The translations under genes were made by a program, and so were the position numbers. Source: Acidimicrobiales bacterium (GTDB lineage: Bacteria > Actinomycetota > Acidimicrobiia > Acidimicrobiales > Aldehydirespiratoraceae). Taken from it: a DNA stretch of 41,918 nucleotides. A model generated the notes under the pieces. The model was not told where the DNA came from. It saw nothing but the letters and a program-made list of their open reading frames with translations, and did not search any database. Below, one piece after another: positions 14,799 through 23,038 of this stretch (the first letter of the stretch is position 1; each line of letters begins with the position of its first letter). The DNA lies in assembly GCA_029263195.1 (NCBI GenBank), contig JAJCXX010000051.1, positions 1 to 41,918 on the forward strand, given 5' to 3'.

Positions 14799-16838
14799 AT
14801 GCGCGACCCGAGATACGACATCCTGTTCGAGCCGGTGACCATCGGCCCGGTGACGGCACGCAACCGCTTCTACCAGGTGCCCCACTGCAACGGAATGGGC
14901 TACCGCGACCCCGATGCCCTGGCCCGCATGCGCGGCATCAAAGCCGAGGGCGGTTGGGCGGTCGTTTGCACCGAAGAGACCGAGATCCATCCGAGCTCTG
15001 ATCTCACCCCCTTCGTCGAGTTGCGCAATTGGGACGACTCCGACATTCCGTCGTTGGTGCTGATCACCGATGCTGTGCACGAACACGGCTCGCTGGCCGG
15101 AATCGAGTTGGTTCACAACGGCGGTCACGCCGCCAATCGGTCGACCCGGGAGGCACCGCTCTCGCCGACGGGGCTACCCGTTGATTGGATCGAGCCGACC
15201 CAGACCAGGCGGATGACAAGGGCCGATCTGGCCGACGTGCGCCGCTGGCATCGAGATGCCGTCGACCGCTCAATTCGTGCCGGTTTCGACATCGTGTACG
15301 TCTATGCCGGTCACATGATGACGCTGCTCCAGCAGTTCCTCAGTCGGGCCACCAACGACCGAACCGACGAGTACGGCGGGTCGATCGAGAATCGTTCGCG
15401 CCTGCTGCGCGAACTTCTGGAGGACGCCCGCGAACAGGCCGAGGGTCGCGCGGCTGTTGCTTGTCGGTTGTGTGTTGATGAACTTCGCGGCCCGGCCGGG
15501 CTCGAGCGCAGTGAGATCGAGGAGGTGGTGGGCACGCTCGCCGAGCTCCCCGATCTGTGGGACTTCCAGGTCGGCGATTGGTCGAACGATTCGTCGACCT
15601 CGCGCTTCCGCGGTGAGTCATTCCAGGAACAGCAGGTTCGGGGCCTGAAGGCGCTGACCACCAAGCCGGTCGTGGGCGTGGGGCGGTTCACGTCCCCCGA
15701 TGAAATGATCCGTCAGATCACATCCGGCACCCTCGACATGATCGGAGCGGCTCGTCCGTCGATCGCCGATCCGTTCCTTCCGGCCAAGATCGAGCAAGGC
15801 AGAAACGACGACATCCGTGAATGTATTGGGTGCAACATCTGCGTCTCGGGCGACAACCTGATCGCCCCGATTCGTTGCACGCAGAATCCGACTATGGGCG
15901 ACGAGTGGCGACGCGGATGGCACCCCGAATCTATTCAGGCCGCTCGATCTGTCGACAAGGTTCTGGTGATCGGTGGGGGCCCAGCCGGCCTGGAGGCGGC
16001 GCGGGCGCTGGGCCAACGGCGCTTCGATGTTGTTCTATTGGAGGCAAGCCGTGAGCTCGGCGGAAGGGTCTCCCGCGAGGCCGGACTGCCAGGCCTCGCC
16101 GCGTGGAGACGGGTCACCGAGCATCGTCTCGGACAGATCGACAAGTTGCCCAATGTGGAGATCTTCAGAGAGAGCCCGATGACCGCCGCCGAGATCCTGG
16201 CCTACGGCTTCGATCACATTGCTGTCGCCACCGGCGCCGTTTGGCGAGACGACGGTGTGGGGCGATGTCACTCCCGGCCGATACCAGTCGCCGCTGGCTC
16301 CGACATTCTCACCCCTGATTCGCTCATGGCCGGGGAACGACCGCGGGGCCGACGAGTGATTGTGTTCGACGACGACCACTACTACCTGGGCGGAGTGTTG
16401 GCCGAACTGCTCGCAGCCGAGGGCTTCCAGGTCGAGATCATGACGTCTGAGCCGCTCGTGTCGGCGTGGACCGTCAACACATTGGAGCAGTCCCGAATTC
16501 ACCGGCACCTACTCGATGCCGGTGTCGGCATTCACACCCAGCACACGGTTTGCGAAGTTGAGGCCGGAGCGGTCGTGACCGAGTGTGTGGTGACCGGCCG
16601 CCGCGAGTCGCTCGAAGCCGACTCGGTGGTGATGGTGACCTCCCGCACACCCAATGATTCACTGGTCGACGCGCTGTGGGAGGCCAACCGAGAAGCTGTC
16701 GGCGACGGGGAGATCCGTTCGATCAGGGCCATCGGTGATGCCTGGGTGCCGAGCACGATCGCGTCGGCCGTCTGGTGGGGGCACCGCTACGCCCGCGAGC
16801 TCGGCGAAGACCCCGCCGACGTGGTCCTACGTCGCTGA
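14799..16838 (+). CDS. Trimethylamine/dimethylamine dehydrogenase-like iron-sulfur flavoprotein
   Basis: 679 residues. The N-terminal Old-Yellow-Enzyme barrel closely follows trimethylamine dehydrogenase: Cys30 of the covalent 6-S-cysteinyl-FMN (RFYQVPHC), Tyr169 and His172 of the catalytic set (YVYAGH), and an iron-sulfur site C342-x2-C345-x2-C348-x11-C360. The C-terminal half has a GxGxxG dinucleotide fold (VIGGGPAGLEAARALG). However, the position of substrate-bowl Tyr60 is Glu (TEETEIHPSSD), and the loop carrying Trp264/Asp267 is shortened, so the substrate is probably not trimethylamine. Electrons would go to an ETF, but no etf genes are adjacent. GTG 14796 is an alternative start; ATG 14799 keeps the family numbering. 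It converges on the lipoprotein gene with 3 nt between stops. Confidence 0.9.
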   Translation: MRDPRYDILFEPVTIGPVTARNRFYQVPHCNGMGYRDPDALARMRGIKAEGGWAVVCTEETEIHPSSDLTPFVELRNWDDSDIPSLVLITDAVHEHGSLAGIELVHNGGHAANRSTREAPLSPTGLPVDWIEPTQTRRMTRADLADVRRWHRDAVDRSIRAGFDIVYVYAGHMMTLLQQFLSRATNDRTDEYGGSIENRSRLLRELLEDAREQAEGRAAVACRLCVDELRGPAGLERSEIEEVVGTLAELPDLWDFQVGDWSNDSSTSRFRGESFQEQQVRGLKALTTKPVVGVGRFTSPDEMIRQITSGTLDMIGAARPSIADPFLPAKIEQGRNDDIRECIGCNICVSGDNLIAPIRCTQNPTMGDEWRRGWHPESIQAARSVDKVLVIGGGPAGLEAARALGQRRFDVVLLEASRELGGRVSREAGLPGLAAWRRVTEHRLGQIDKLPNVEIFRESPMTAAEILAYGFDHIAVATGAVWRDDGVGRCHSRPIPVAAGSDILTPDSLMAGERPRGRRVIVFDDDHYYLGGVLAELLAAEGFQVEIMTSEPLVSAWTVNTLEQSRIHRHLLDAGVGIHTQHTVCEVEAGAVVTECVVTGRRESLEADSVVMVTSRTPNDSLVDALWEANREAVGDGEIRSIRAIGDAWVPSTIASAVWWGHRYARELGEDPADVVLRR

Positions 16839-16841
16839 CGG

Positions 16842-18236
16842 TCAGCCGAGTTGGCGAAGCGACGAGACCATGGTTTCCAGCGCCACCCGATCGGCATCGA
16901 CTGCAAGTTGGACAACGACGACGACGGTTGTGTCGGGACGATCGAGCTCACCCACGATCCAGACCAGATCAGTGTCGGTGTCGTCGCAGTCCATCAGGAC
17001 ACGTCGCGCCAGGCGATGGTTCGCGCCGGAGAACTGCTCGGTCTCGCCGGTCGTGCATACCAGAGCGTCCTCGGCTGTGAGCGAGTCGAGGGCACCGGAC
17101 AGGTTCTCCGCCGCTGCAACCGGCACGGCCTGAAACAGGATTCCGGACCCGCTGTAGGCCCCCAAGAAGTCGTCGAGCGATGGAGCGGCGGCGATCGTGG
17201 GCAGCTCCATGCCGTCCTCGTCCAGATAGACCCGAGTAGTCGTATCCACCCACCCGACTGGGACATCCATGTGCAGGGAGCCTGTGTCGTCGACAAGGGT
17301 GACGTAGCCAACATCCGGAGAGCCCGGATCGGCGACCGGATCCGGAAGGGGTCCTTCGCCTATGAGGGAATGATCGACGAGTCCGATCCTGATCTGTTCG
17401 GAGGCGCCGCTGCAGAAGCCGCCTCCACAGTCCTCGAACTGGAATGAATAGGTGTGGCCCAACGGGCCGACTCCTGGCTGAAAGTAGTCGAGCCGACTGA
17501 ATGAGGTGTCACGTTCCCCGGTGCAGATATTGCCGACCGACGCAAAGTACTCACACCTTCCCTCCTCGAAGCCGCTTCTGAGCACAACCGCCGGTGATTG
17601 GACGAATTCGTTGTCGATCAGCCCTGTGTCGGAGGTGATCAACTCATCGGAGCTGAACGTTGCGAAGAATCCGCCGCCGGCCTGGAATCCGGCGGTCGCA
17701 GCCAGAATCGTCTCGAGATTGGTGCCGTCGACCGAGCCGACGAGATCGCCACCATCGACTCCGATGGAACTCCACCTCATAACGTCAAACTCGGGTGAAT
17801 CACCGTCGGTCGGCACGATCTGCACGTCGTAGAGAGTCACTCCGCCGACCGCCCGCTCAGCTCCTAGCGACACTCGAAATCGGCCTGTCGTCTCCGATCC
17901 TCGGGACCCCGACCCTTGTGAGAACGACTGTTCCGATCTCCAGAATCCAAACTCCCACCATGAGCCGACCTGCAGTTCGAGATCGAAGCCGGCGTGGACC
18001 GTATCGGTTTCGCTGGTATCGACATCGGCATCGGCATCGACATCGACATCAGACGCTGAGCCCCCGGTGGTGTTCGTGACGACCTCGTCGGTTGTCACCT
18101 CGCTGAGGGCCTGCTCGAACCCATCTGGGACCTCACCGTTTCCGCAGGCGGCAAGCAGAAGCACGCTCGAGACCAGCACCACCAACCCTTGGCGCCCGAC
18201 GGCTCGCAGAATCTTGGAATGAAGGAGACTTGGCAA
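16842..18236 (-). CDS. Putative lipoprotein with acidic linker, function unknown
   Basis: 464 residues. The N-terminus has a positively charged start, a hydrophobic stretch (LVVLVSSVLLL) and the lipobox LAAC, so it should be lipid-anchored outside the membrane. The start is a TTG at 18236, backed by GGTGGAGA upstream and by the absence of any Met before the signal sequence. After the Cys comes a low-complexity Asp/Ala/Val linker (DVDVDADADVD), then a beta-rich domain with several Cys and a C-terminal domain that resembles the serine-hydrolase-inhibitor-like or PsbP-like folds seen in actinobacterial lipoproteins. I do not recognise a family. Confidence 0.75.
   Translation of the reverse strand: MPSLLHSKILRAVGRQGLVVLVSSVLLLAACGNGEVPDGFEQALSEVTTDEVVTNTTGGSASDVDVDADADVDTSETDTVHAGFDLELQVGSWWEFGFWRSEQSFSQGSGSRGSETTGRFRVSLGAERAVGGVTLYDVQIVPTDGDSPEFDVMRWSSIGVDGGDLVGSVDGTNLETILAATAGFQAGGGFFATFSSDELITSDTGLIDNEFVQSPAVVLRSGFEEGRCEYFASVGNICTGERDTSFSRLDYFQPGVGPLGHTYSFQFEDCGGGFCSGASEQIRIGLVDHSLIGEGPLPDPVADPGSPDVGYVTLVDDTGSLHMDVPVGWVDTTTRVYLDEDGMELPTIAAAPSLDDFLGAYSGSGILFQAVPVAAAENLSGALDSLTAEDALVCTTGETEQFSGANHRLARRVLMDCDDTDTDLVWIVGELDRPDTTVVVVVQLAVDADRVALETMVSSLRQLG
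18019..18050. repeat. Hexamer repeat (CGGCAT/CGACAT) in the lipoprotein linker
   Basis: About five tandem CGGCAT or CGACAT units encode alternating Asp-Val/Asp-Ala in the linker of the lipoprotein. Length may vary between strains by slippage without changing frame. Confidence 0.5.
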
Positions 18237-18324
18237 CGGATCTCCACCGTCCCTTCGTCTAGCTCAGGTCCCTATCGACCAACATCGTCGGTCGTTGAGT
18301 TCCCATCAGCATCACTGCGCCGCT

Positions 18325-18666
18325 TCAGGAGTTGGGTGGAGTACTCGGGATCGTCGTTGTGGTGGTCGTGGTCGTGGTGGGTGCCATTGCTCCCGGGCAC
18401 AGACCGTCGACGTAGAGCGAATCGAATCGCCCGTCCTTGCTGACATGGCGGGTGTGGTCGCTGGCGCCTTCACCGTCGAAGGCCGCCACATCGACGTCAA
18501 CGACCACAAACAGATTGGTTGCGGAATTCGTGACGTGACAGATCGTCACCTTGTGTTCGCCTTCGGCATCAGATGGAGTGGCCGACGCCATGGGGATTAT
18601 CACGGCAGGAGCTGCGATGACTGCCGTCACCGCGATCGCTCGACGCAGGTTGCGGGTGAATCTCAT
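18325..18666 (-). CDS. Small secreted protein with Thr-rich C-terminal tail
   Basis: 113 residues from the ATG at 18666, preceded by AAGAGAG; a GTG at 18690 is an alternative. A signal peptide is clear (MRFTRNLRRAIAVTAVIAAP with an ASA cleavage site before TPSDAEGEH). The mature part contains HKVTICHVTNSATN, a short domain found in actinobacterial exported proteins, and ends in nine consecutive Thr and a Pro/Ser tail that would act as a glycosylated or wall-spanning stalk. Function unknown. Confidence 0.7.
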   Translation of the reverse strand: MRFTRNLRRAIAVTAVIAAPAVIIPMASATPSDAEGEHKVTICHVTNSATNLFVVVDVDVAAFDGEGASDHTRHVSKDGRFDSLYVDGLCPGAMAPTTTTTTTTTIPSTPPNS

Positions 18667-18885
18667 GGGGACTCTCTTCGTTCGACGCACTGTCGAGACG
18701 GTTGGTCTCGTCGGCGGGCCAGTCAGCCCTGATAGAGGTTTCTACGGCACGGTCGAGCTGGGCCTTTAGGACCAGTGCGGCGACTGCTCCGGTATCTGAT
18801 CCGGCGCAAACTCCTCGTTCTCGAGTCCGCTGGCGATCTAGGGTGTCGGTGTTGCGAACCGACGAGCTTCAAGGGCGGTCTGACA

Positions 18886-19248
18886 ATGCGCAAGTTCTGG
18901 ATACTCGACCAACACGACGGCGACGGGCCCACGGCGTTGGTTCAAACCGATGGCCGTATGCGTGTCATCGACATCCTTCAGTTCGGGCCCGGGATCTCCT
19001 CGGTCGACCAGCAACAGGAGTTGTGGGATCGCATGATCGGAGGTCTCGCCCCGACCATGAAACCGCTGGTGGATGCCGGTTCGATTCGGGTCGAAGGTGA
19101 GCCAGTCAGCCCGGACTTGAAGCGCCGCGCTACCACCGACACGCGTTCCAAGACCCAGGCCGGCCCGGCCAAGTCTGGTTCGAGAGGTTCGAGCGGCGGC
19201 CGGGCCGGAGGCGATTCCAACCTCCGAGGCAGCCGCGGCGACCGCTGA
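18886..19248 (+). CDS. Hypothetical protein with disordered Gly/Ser/Arg tail
   Basis: 120 residues. The ATG at 18886 has an AAGGGCGG site. Residues 1-85 could form a small alpha/beta domain (MRKFWILDQHDGDGP, then a VIDILQFGPGISS strand/helix). Residues ~88-120 are Gly, Ser, Arg and Lys rich and probably disordered or nucleic-acid binding. No family recognised. The hairpin at 19266-19320 follows its stop and is its likely transcript end. Confidence 0.6.
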   Translation: MRKFWILDQHDGDGPTALVQTDGRMRVIDILQFGPGISSVDQQQELWDRMIGGLAPTMKPLVDAGSIRVEGEPVSPDLKRRATTDTRSKTQAGPAKSGSRGSSGGRAGGDSNLRGSRGDR

Positions 19249-19265
19249 CCCTCCTCCCCTTTCAT

Positions 19266-19320
19266 CCGAAATCTGTGGGCGGAGGCCACAATTCTTGTGG
19301 CCTCCGCCCACAGATTTCGG
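19266..19320. terminator. Perfect 26-bp inverted repeat with 3-nt loop
   Basis: The left arm 19266-19291 (starts CCGAAATCTGTGGGCGG) is perfectly complementary to the right arm 19295-19320, with a TTC loop. There is no T run after it. It lies between the hypothetical gene and the LLM gene. It probably ends transcription or protects the transcript 3' end, but the perfect length is more than a terminator needs. Confidence 0.6.
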
Positions 19321-19352
19321 CAAGGGGGTTGGTGTAGGGGGGTTCCCGGCCA

Positions 19353-19358
19353 CAGGAT
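19353..19358 (+). promoter_or_regulatory. Weak -10 box CAGGAT, possible leaderless promoter
   Basis: CAGGAT, a 6-nt spacer TGCGCT, then the GTG at 19365. The A2 and T6 positions fit, the first T does not. Confidence 0.35.
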
Positions 19359-19364
19359 TGCGCT

Positions 19365-20174
19365 GTGCTGACTGACTTGGTGATCAACCCGACCGACATG
19401 GATCCGACCGCGGTCGTCGAGGCAGCTCGAGTTGCCGACAAATCGGGGTTCGATGGGGTCTGGACCTACGACCACCTGTCCGGGATCTCGATGGGGGGCT
19501 CTTCCACACCTGAGATCTGGACCATGTTGGGGGCGATCGGAGCCGCAACCAACCGCGTGACGGTCGGTCCCCTCGTGGCCAACGTGGCGACCCGTCATCC
19601 GGCCGTTCTGGCAACCGCTGCGGCCACTCTCCAAGAGCTCACCGGAGGTCGCGCCATGTTGGGCCTCGGTGCCGGGGCCGGGCCGGGATCGCCCTATGCC
19701 CGCGAGTTCGAAATGGTCGGGATCGAAGCTCAGCCGGCGGCGACTCGCCGCGACATGGTCGTTGAGTCCATCGCCGTCATCAGGCATCTGTGGCGTGGAG
19801 ACCCCGACCTGGTCGGCGACCATCACCGCCTGTCGGCCGCTACCGACTTCATCCGACCCGACTCGCCGCCGCCGATCATCGTCGGAGCCAATGGGCCGAA
19901 GATGGCAGCACTGGCGGGACGCGTGGCCGACGGAGTAAACCTCCACTCTTATGAATCCACATTGGAATCGCTCATCGAGACGGCACGAACCGCAGCAGAC
20001 GGAGGCGAGTTGGTGGTGACGGTCGAAGCACCTTTCGCCGACGAATGGTTCGACGACAGTCACCCCAGCCGGCAACGCCTCGCGGCTCTCGGGGTCGATC
20101 GCCTGATGCTCGCATGGACCGGCGACCAGGGGCTCCGTTCCATTGGTCGTGCCGGTGAGGCCCTCCTTGGTTGA
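19365..20174 (+). CDS. LLM-class (F420-type) flavin oxidoreductase
   Basis: 269 residues, one luciferase-like TIM barrel. It shows GFDGVWTYDHL at the N-terminus, then ATNRVTVGPLVANVATRHPA and ELTGGRAMLGLGAGAG, the usual cofactor-binding strands of the F420 branch, and PPPIIVGANGPKMAALAGRVADG. A GTG start fits a weak leaderless promoter. The family uses reduced F420 (or FMN) for hydride transfer to diverse substrates in the cytoplasm; which one is not readable. It overlaps the next start by 8 nt. Confidence 0.88.
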   Translation: MLTDLVINPTDMDPTAVVEAARVADKSGFDGVWTYDHLSGISMGGSSTPEIWTMLGAIGAATNRVTVGPLVANVATRHPAVLATAAATLQELTGGRAMLGLGAGAGPGSPYAREFEMVGIEAQPAATRRDMVVESIAVIRHLWRGDPDLVGDHHRLSAATDFIRPDSPPPIIVGANGPKMAALAGRVADGVNLHSYESTLESLIETARTAADGGELVVTVEAPFADEWFDDSHPSRQRLAALGVDRLMLAWTGDQGLRSIGRAGEALLG

Positions 20175-22110
20175 GAGCCGCCATGTCGCGGCGCTCGATG
20201 GCATGCGTGGCATTGCGGTCGCCGCGGTCGTTGGCTATCACCTTCGGCCCGAGTGGGTCCCCGGGGGTTTCCTCGGGGTTGATCTCTTCTTCGTCCTGTC
20301 GGGATATCTGATCACGAGCCTGCTGTTCGATGAGCGGACCCGGTCGGGCAGCATCGATCTGCTGGCATTTGCCGGTCGTCGGCTTCGTCGGCTGCTTCCG
20401 GCGGTGCTCCTGGTAGTGATCGCGGTGGTCGTGCACGAGTCGATTCGGGGCGATTTCGGTCAAATTGAGCAGGCCCGCCGTCACGCCTTCGGGACGCTCG
20501 CCTATGTCGCCAACTGGGTCTTCATCTCCGATGGCGACAGCTATTTCGCTGACTTCGCCGGCCCCTCGATGTTTCGTCACATGTGGTCGCTCGCCATCGA
20601 GGAGCAGTTCTACCTCCTGTGGCCGGTGACGGTGCTCGCGGTGATCGGCATCGGCGGCCGTCGGGCCGTGGGCTACGCCGCCCTTGGGTTGGGCTTGTTG
20701 TCGATCGGATGGATGGCGGTGCAGTTCGACGGCGGCGATCCGAGTCGGGCCTATTTCGGGACCGACACTCGAATCTTCGAGCCGCTGATTGGTGCGTTCG
20801 GTGCGGTTCTGTGGCCACTGCGCGGCGAGAAGCCGGCGTGGGTCGCTCGGGCCGGCACGCTCGCCGGGGCCGGGTGGCTCGTCGCCCTCTTCGTCGTCGA
20901 CGACCAATGGGGTGGCTTCTACCAGGGAGGTGCGGTGCTGCTGGGTGTCATGGCACTCATTGCCGTGGTGGGCGCGACGGCGTCGGGGCCACTTGCTCGG
21001 GTCGCCGAGACGACTCCGTTGGTGTGGCTGGGAGCGATCTCCTACGGCGTCTACCTGTGGCATTGGCCGATTCTGTTGATGTTGAGGCGAGGCGGGTGGA
21101 GCGGGATCGGTCTCGACGCCGCGGTGATCGTTCTCACTCTTTTGGTGTCCACCGCGTCGTACCGATTGGTCGAGCGGCCGATCCGTCGGGCCGGCGGATT
21201 TGGAGGTTCTTTGATTCGCCGCTTGCGGCCGATCGGACTGGCGACGGCAGCGGTCGTGGCGGTCGCCGTCGTGGTTGCGGTGACGACTCGAAACACCGTC
21301 CCCGCCGATGCCACCACCGTCAACGAGGTCATCTCCTCCTTGCCCTCACAGTCCGAAGGCGCTGACGGTTTCCCGGATGCAGCAACCGTCGTGCTCATTG
21401 GCGACAGCTCGGCTTGGACCGTCGGAGGCGGATGGGTCACACCGGGAGCCGACCACGGCCCCTACAGCTCACCGTTCGATCCCGAGAAGATCACTCTCGT
21501 AAACCTGGGTCGCAAGGGCTACCGGCTCGTGCTCAACGATGCCGACGAACTCGACGACCAGCCGGACTGGCTCTCCGACAATCTCGAGCACGAGGCGTTG
21601 TGGATCGAGACGGTCGCCGACGTGCAGCCGGACTTGATCGTGGCGATGTTCGGCCTGAGTGATGTCCAGAACAGCGAGATCGACGAGTCGGGTCAAGGGT
21701 TCATCTCACCCGAGCCGGACACGCTCAGAGCAAGTGCCGGCGCGGTCCTTCTCGACACGCTGTCCGATGTCGCTCCGGTTGTGGTTCTCAGCGCGCCTCG
21801 GCTCGTGACCGCCGATATGCCGGACCCCGACGCCGCCGCGTTCTTCGAGGCGGCAAGTCATGCTCTCACTGCCAACTTCAACATGCTTCTGGCCGATGTC
21901 TCGGCGGCTGATCCCGGGCTCCAGTTCCTCGACTATGGAGATTGGCTGTGTCCGGCCGACGCCTCCGACCCGCTGCTGCGTGACGGATGTCGTGCCACCG
22001 CCGATGGTGAAGCGGTGCGATACGACGGCACCCACTACTCCGAGGCCGGCGCCGCAGTCGCCGCCGAGTGGCTGACCAGCCCGATCCTCTCGGCGGCCGA
22101 GGGCGCCTAG
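20167..22110 (+). CDS. OafA-type acyltransferase with C-terminal SGNH domain
   Basis: 647 residues from the TTG at 20167, chosen because a GGTGAGG site lies 6 nt before it; in-frame starts up to 20143 are weaker. The N-terminal ~370 residues are an acyltransferase-3 membrane domain with the early His in VGYHLRPEW, GVDLFFVLSGYLI and the FRHMWSLAIEEQFYLLWP motif, and about ten hydrophobic helices. The C-terminal part is an SGNH hydrolase-like domain with LIGDSSAW (Ser block) and DGTHYSEAGA (catalytic Asp/His). Such fusions O-acetylate cell-surface polysaccharide or peptidoglycan, the SGNH domain acting outside. Its overlap with the LLM gene suggests co-transcription but no shared pathway is evident. 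Confidence 0.9.
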   Translation: MVESRHVAALDGMRGIAVAAVVGYHLRPEWVPGGFLGVDLFFVLSGYLITSLLFDERTRSGSIDLLAFAGRRLRRLLPAVLLVVIAVVVHESIRGDFGQIEQARRHAFGTLAYVANWVFISDGDSYFADFAGPSMFRHMWSLAIEEQFYLLWPVTVLAVIGIGGRRAVGYAALGLGLLSIGWMAVQFDGGDPSRAYFGTDTRIFEPLIGAFGAVLWPLRGEKPAWVARAGTLAGAGWLVALFVVDDQWGGFYQGGAVLLGVMALIAVVGATASGPLARVAETTPLVWLGAISYGVYLWHWPILLMLRRGGWSGIGLDAAVIVLTLLVSTASYRLVERPIRRAGGFGGSLIRRLRPIGLATAAVVAVAVVVAVTTRNTVPADATTVNEVISSLPSQSEGADGFPDAATVVLIGDSSAWTVGGGWVTPGADHGPYSSPFDPEKITLVNLGRKGYRLVLNDADELDDQPDWLSDNLEHEALWIETVADVQPDLIVAMFGLSDVQNSEIDESGQGFISPEPDTLRASAGAVLLDTLSDVAPVVVLSAPRLVTADMPDPDAAAFFEAASHALTANFNMLLADVSAADPGLQFLDYGDWLCPADASDPLLRDGCRATADGEAVRYDGTHYSEAGAAVAAEWLTSPILSAAEGA

Positions 22111-22126
22111 GGGAGCGACGGCTCAG

Positions 22127-23038
22127 TCATGGAAGAAGCGCCTCGAAACGGTCGATCCACTTGACGGCCGTGAGACGGTCGTTGAACTGGGCGAGCCACG
22201 ATCTGAGCAGATCAGCAGCGGGCGTTCCGAGCTCGAGCGTTGAGGAAACCCGCAGCGGCCAAGTCCGATCCAGATCGTCGATCACGGCTTGGACATCGGC
22301 ATTGGGACGGGTACTGACACTGACCCGCATGACCCAGTCTTCGTAGGTGCTCGTGTCGTCCACGTCTCGGATGGGTGATTGCCCCTCACTGGCGCGTACC
22401 GTGCCGACGATCATCTTCCCTACGGCAGCCATTCCGACCCCCGGCGGGAACCCGACGATGTCGATCTGCCCGTCACCGACTGCGGTGATCACTGCAGCCA
22501 TCTCGGCTTCCACCGCCACTCCCCGGGCGAGCTGGTGATGGTCGACCTCGATGCGCGATCCGGTGGGAACCATTGGCCCCCCGAGCAGGGCGACGAGGTC
22601 GGTGTCGGCGACGTGACGGCCCGAGGCCAGCAGCCGCAACGCCGACACGACCTGGCGGGCCCGAAACGGTGGCCGCCTTCCGCCGCAGAACATGTCTCCC
22701 ACGGCCAACGCGACCGGTGATACGACCCCAACGCTTCGGGCCTCGGCCACCAGCTCACCCATGTTCGTGAGACGAACCTGCGTGTAACGAGCATCGGCAG
22801 GAAGGTCCTCAGGTGAGCCGAGGTTCCCCCTGAAATCGATCAGAGGAATCTGCATCGACCACGGTTGCGCCATCGCCCTCAGCGACACCCAGCTGTGGTC
22901 CTGCGATGCGCCGGTGCGTTGAGCCACGAGATCACAGACCTCGGCCGAGTTCCTGTGGTCATCATCAGATCCGATTCCTTCGGATCTCAGGGTCGAGAGG
23001 ACTGCAATCTCGACCACTCCGAGCTCAGGGGGCCTCAT
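22127..23038 (-). CDS. GyrA/ParC-like stand-alone protein (truncated topoisomerase IIA subunit A fold)
   Basis: 303 residues from the ATG at 23038, preceded by GGGAGG and overlapping the upstream stop by 14 nt. It aligns by eye with GyrA from the winged-helix region to the end of the tower domain: RAMAQPWSMQIPLIDFRGN matches the MAQPFSLRYMLVDGQGN block, DARYTQVRL keeps the catalytic Arg-Tyr (R84, Y85), ALAVGDMF matches SGIAVGMAT, and GPMVPTG matches the GPDFPT turn. It lacks the first ~40 residues of GyrA, the HPHGD segment (here TGASQD), the coiled-coil gate and the C-terminal beta-pinwheel. No GyrB partner lies in the window. It may be a diverged cleavage subunit, a gyrase modulator or a DNA-binding remnant. 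Confidence 0.7.
   Translation of the reverse strand: MRPPELGVVEIAVLSTLRSEGIGSDDDHRNSAEVCDLVAQRTGASQDHSWVSLRAMAQPWSMQIPLIDFRGNLGSPEDLPADARYTQVRLTNMGELVAEARSVGVVSPVALAVGDMFCGGRRPPFRARQVVSALRLLASGRHVADTDLVALLGGPMVPTGSRIEVDHHQLARGVAVEAEMAAVITAVGDGQIDIVGFPPGVGMAAVGKMIVGTVRASEGQSPIRDVDDTSTYEDWVMRVSVSTRPNADVQAVIDDLDRTWPLRVSSTLELGTPAADLLRSWLAQFNDRLTAVKWIDRFEALLP

Noticed and set aside
18330..18390. GTGGTCGTGGTCGTGG tract that looks like a tandem repeat element
   Set aside because: It encodes the Thr stalk of the small secreted protein and is explained by that coding sequence.
18978..20213. 411-codon open frame on the minus strand
   Set aside because: It lies opposite the LLM gene and the hypothetical gene, crosses the perfect hairpin, and has an Arg/Gly/Pro-rich shadow composition with no motif.
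19972..21063. 363-codon minus-strand frame
   Set aside because: Antisense of the acyltransferase membrane domain; no motif, no ribosome site.
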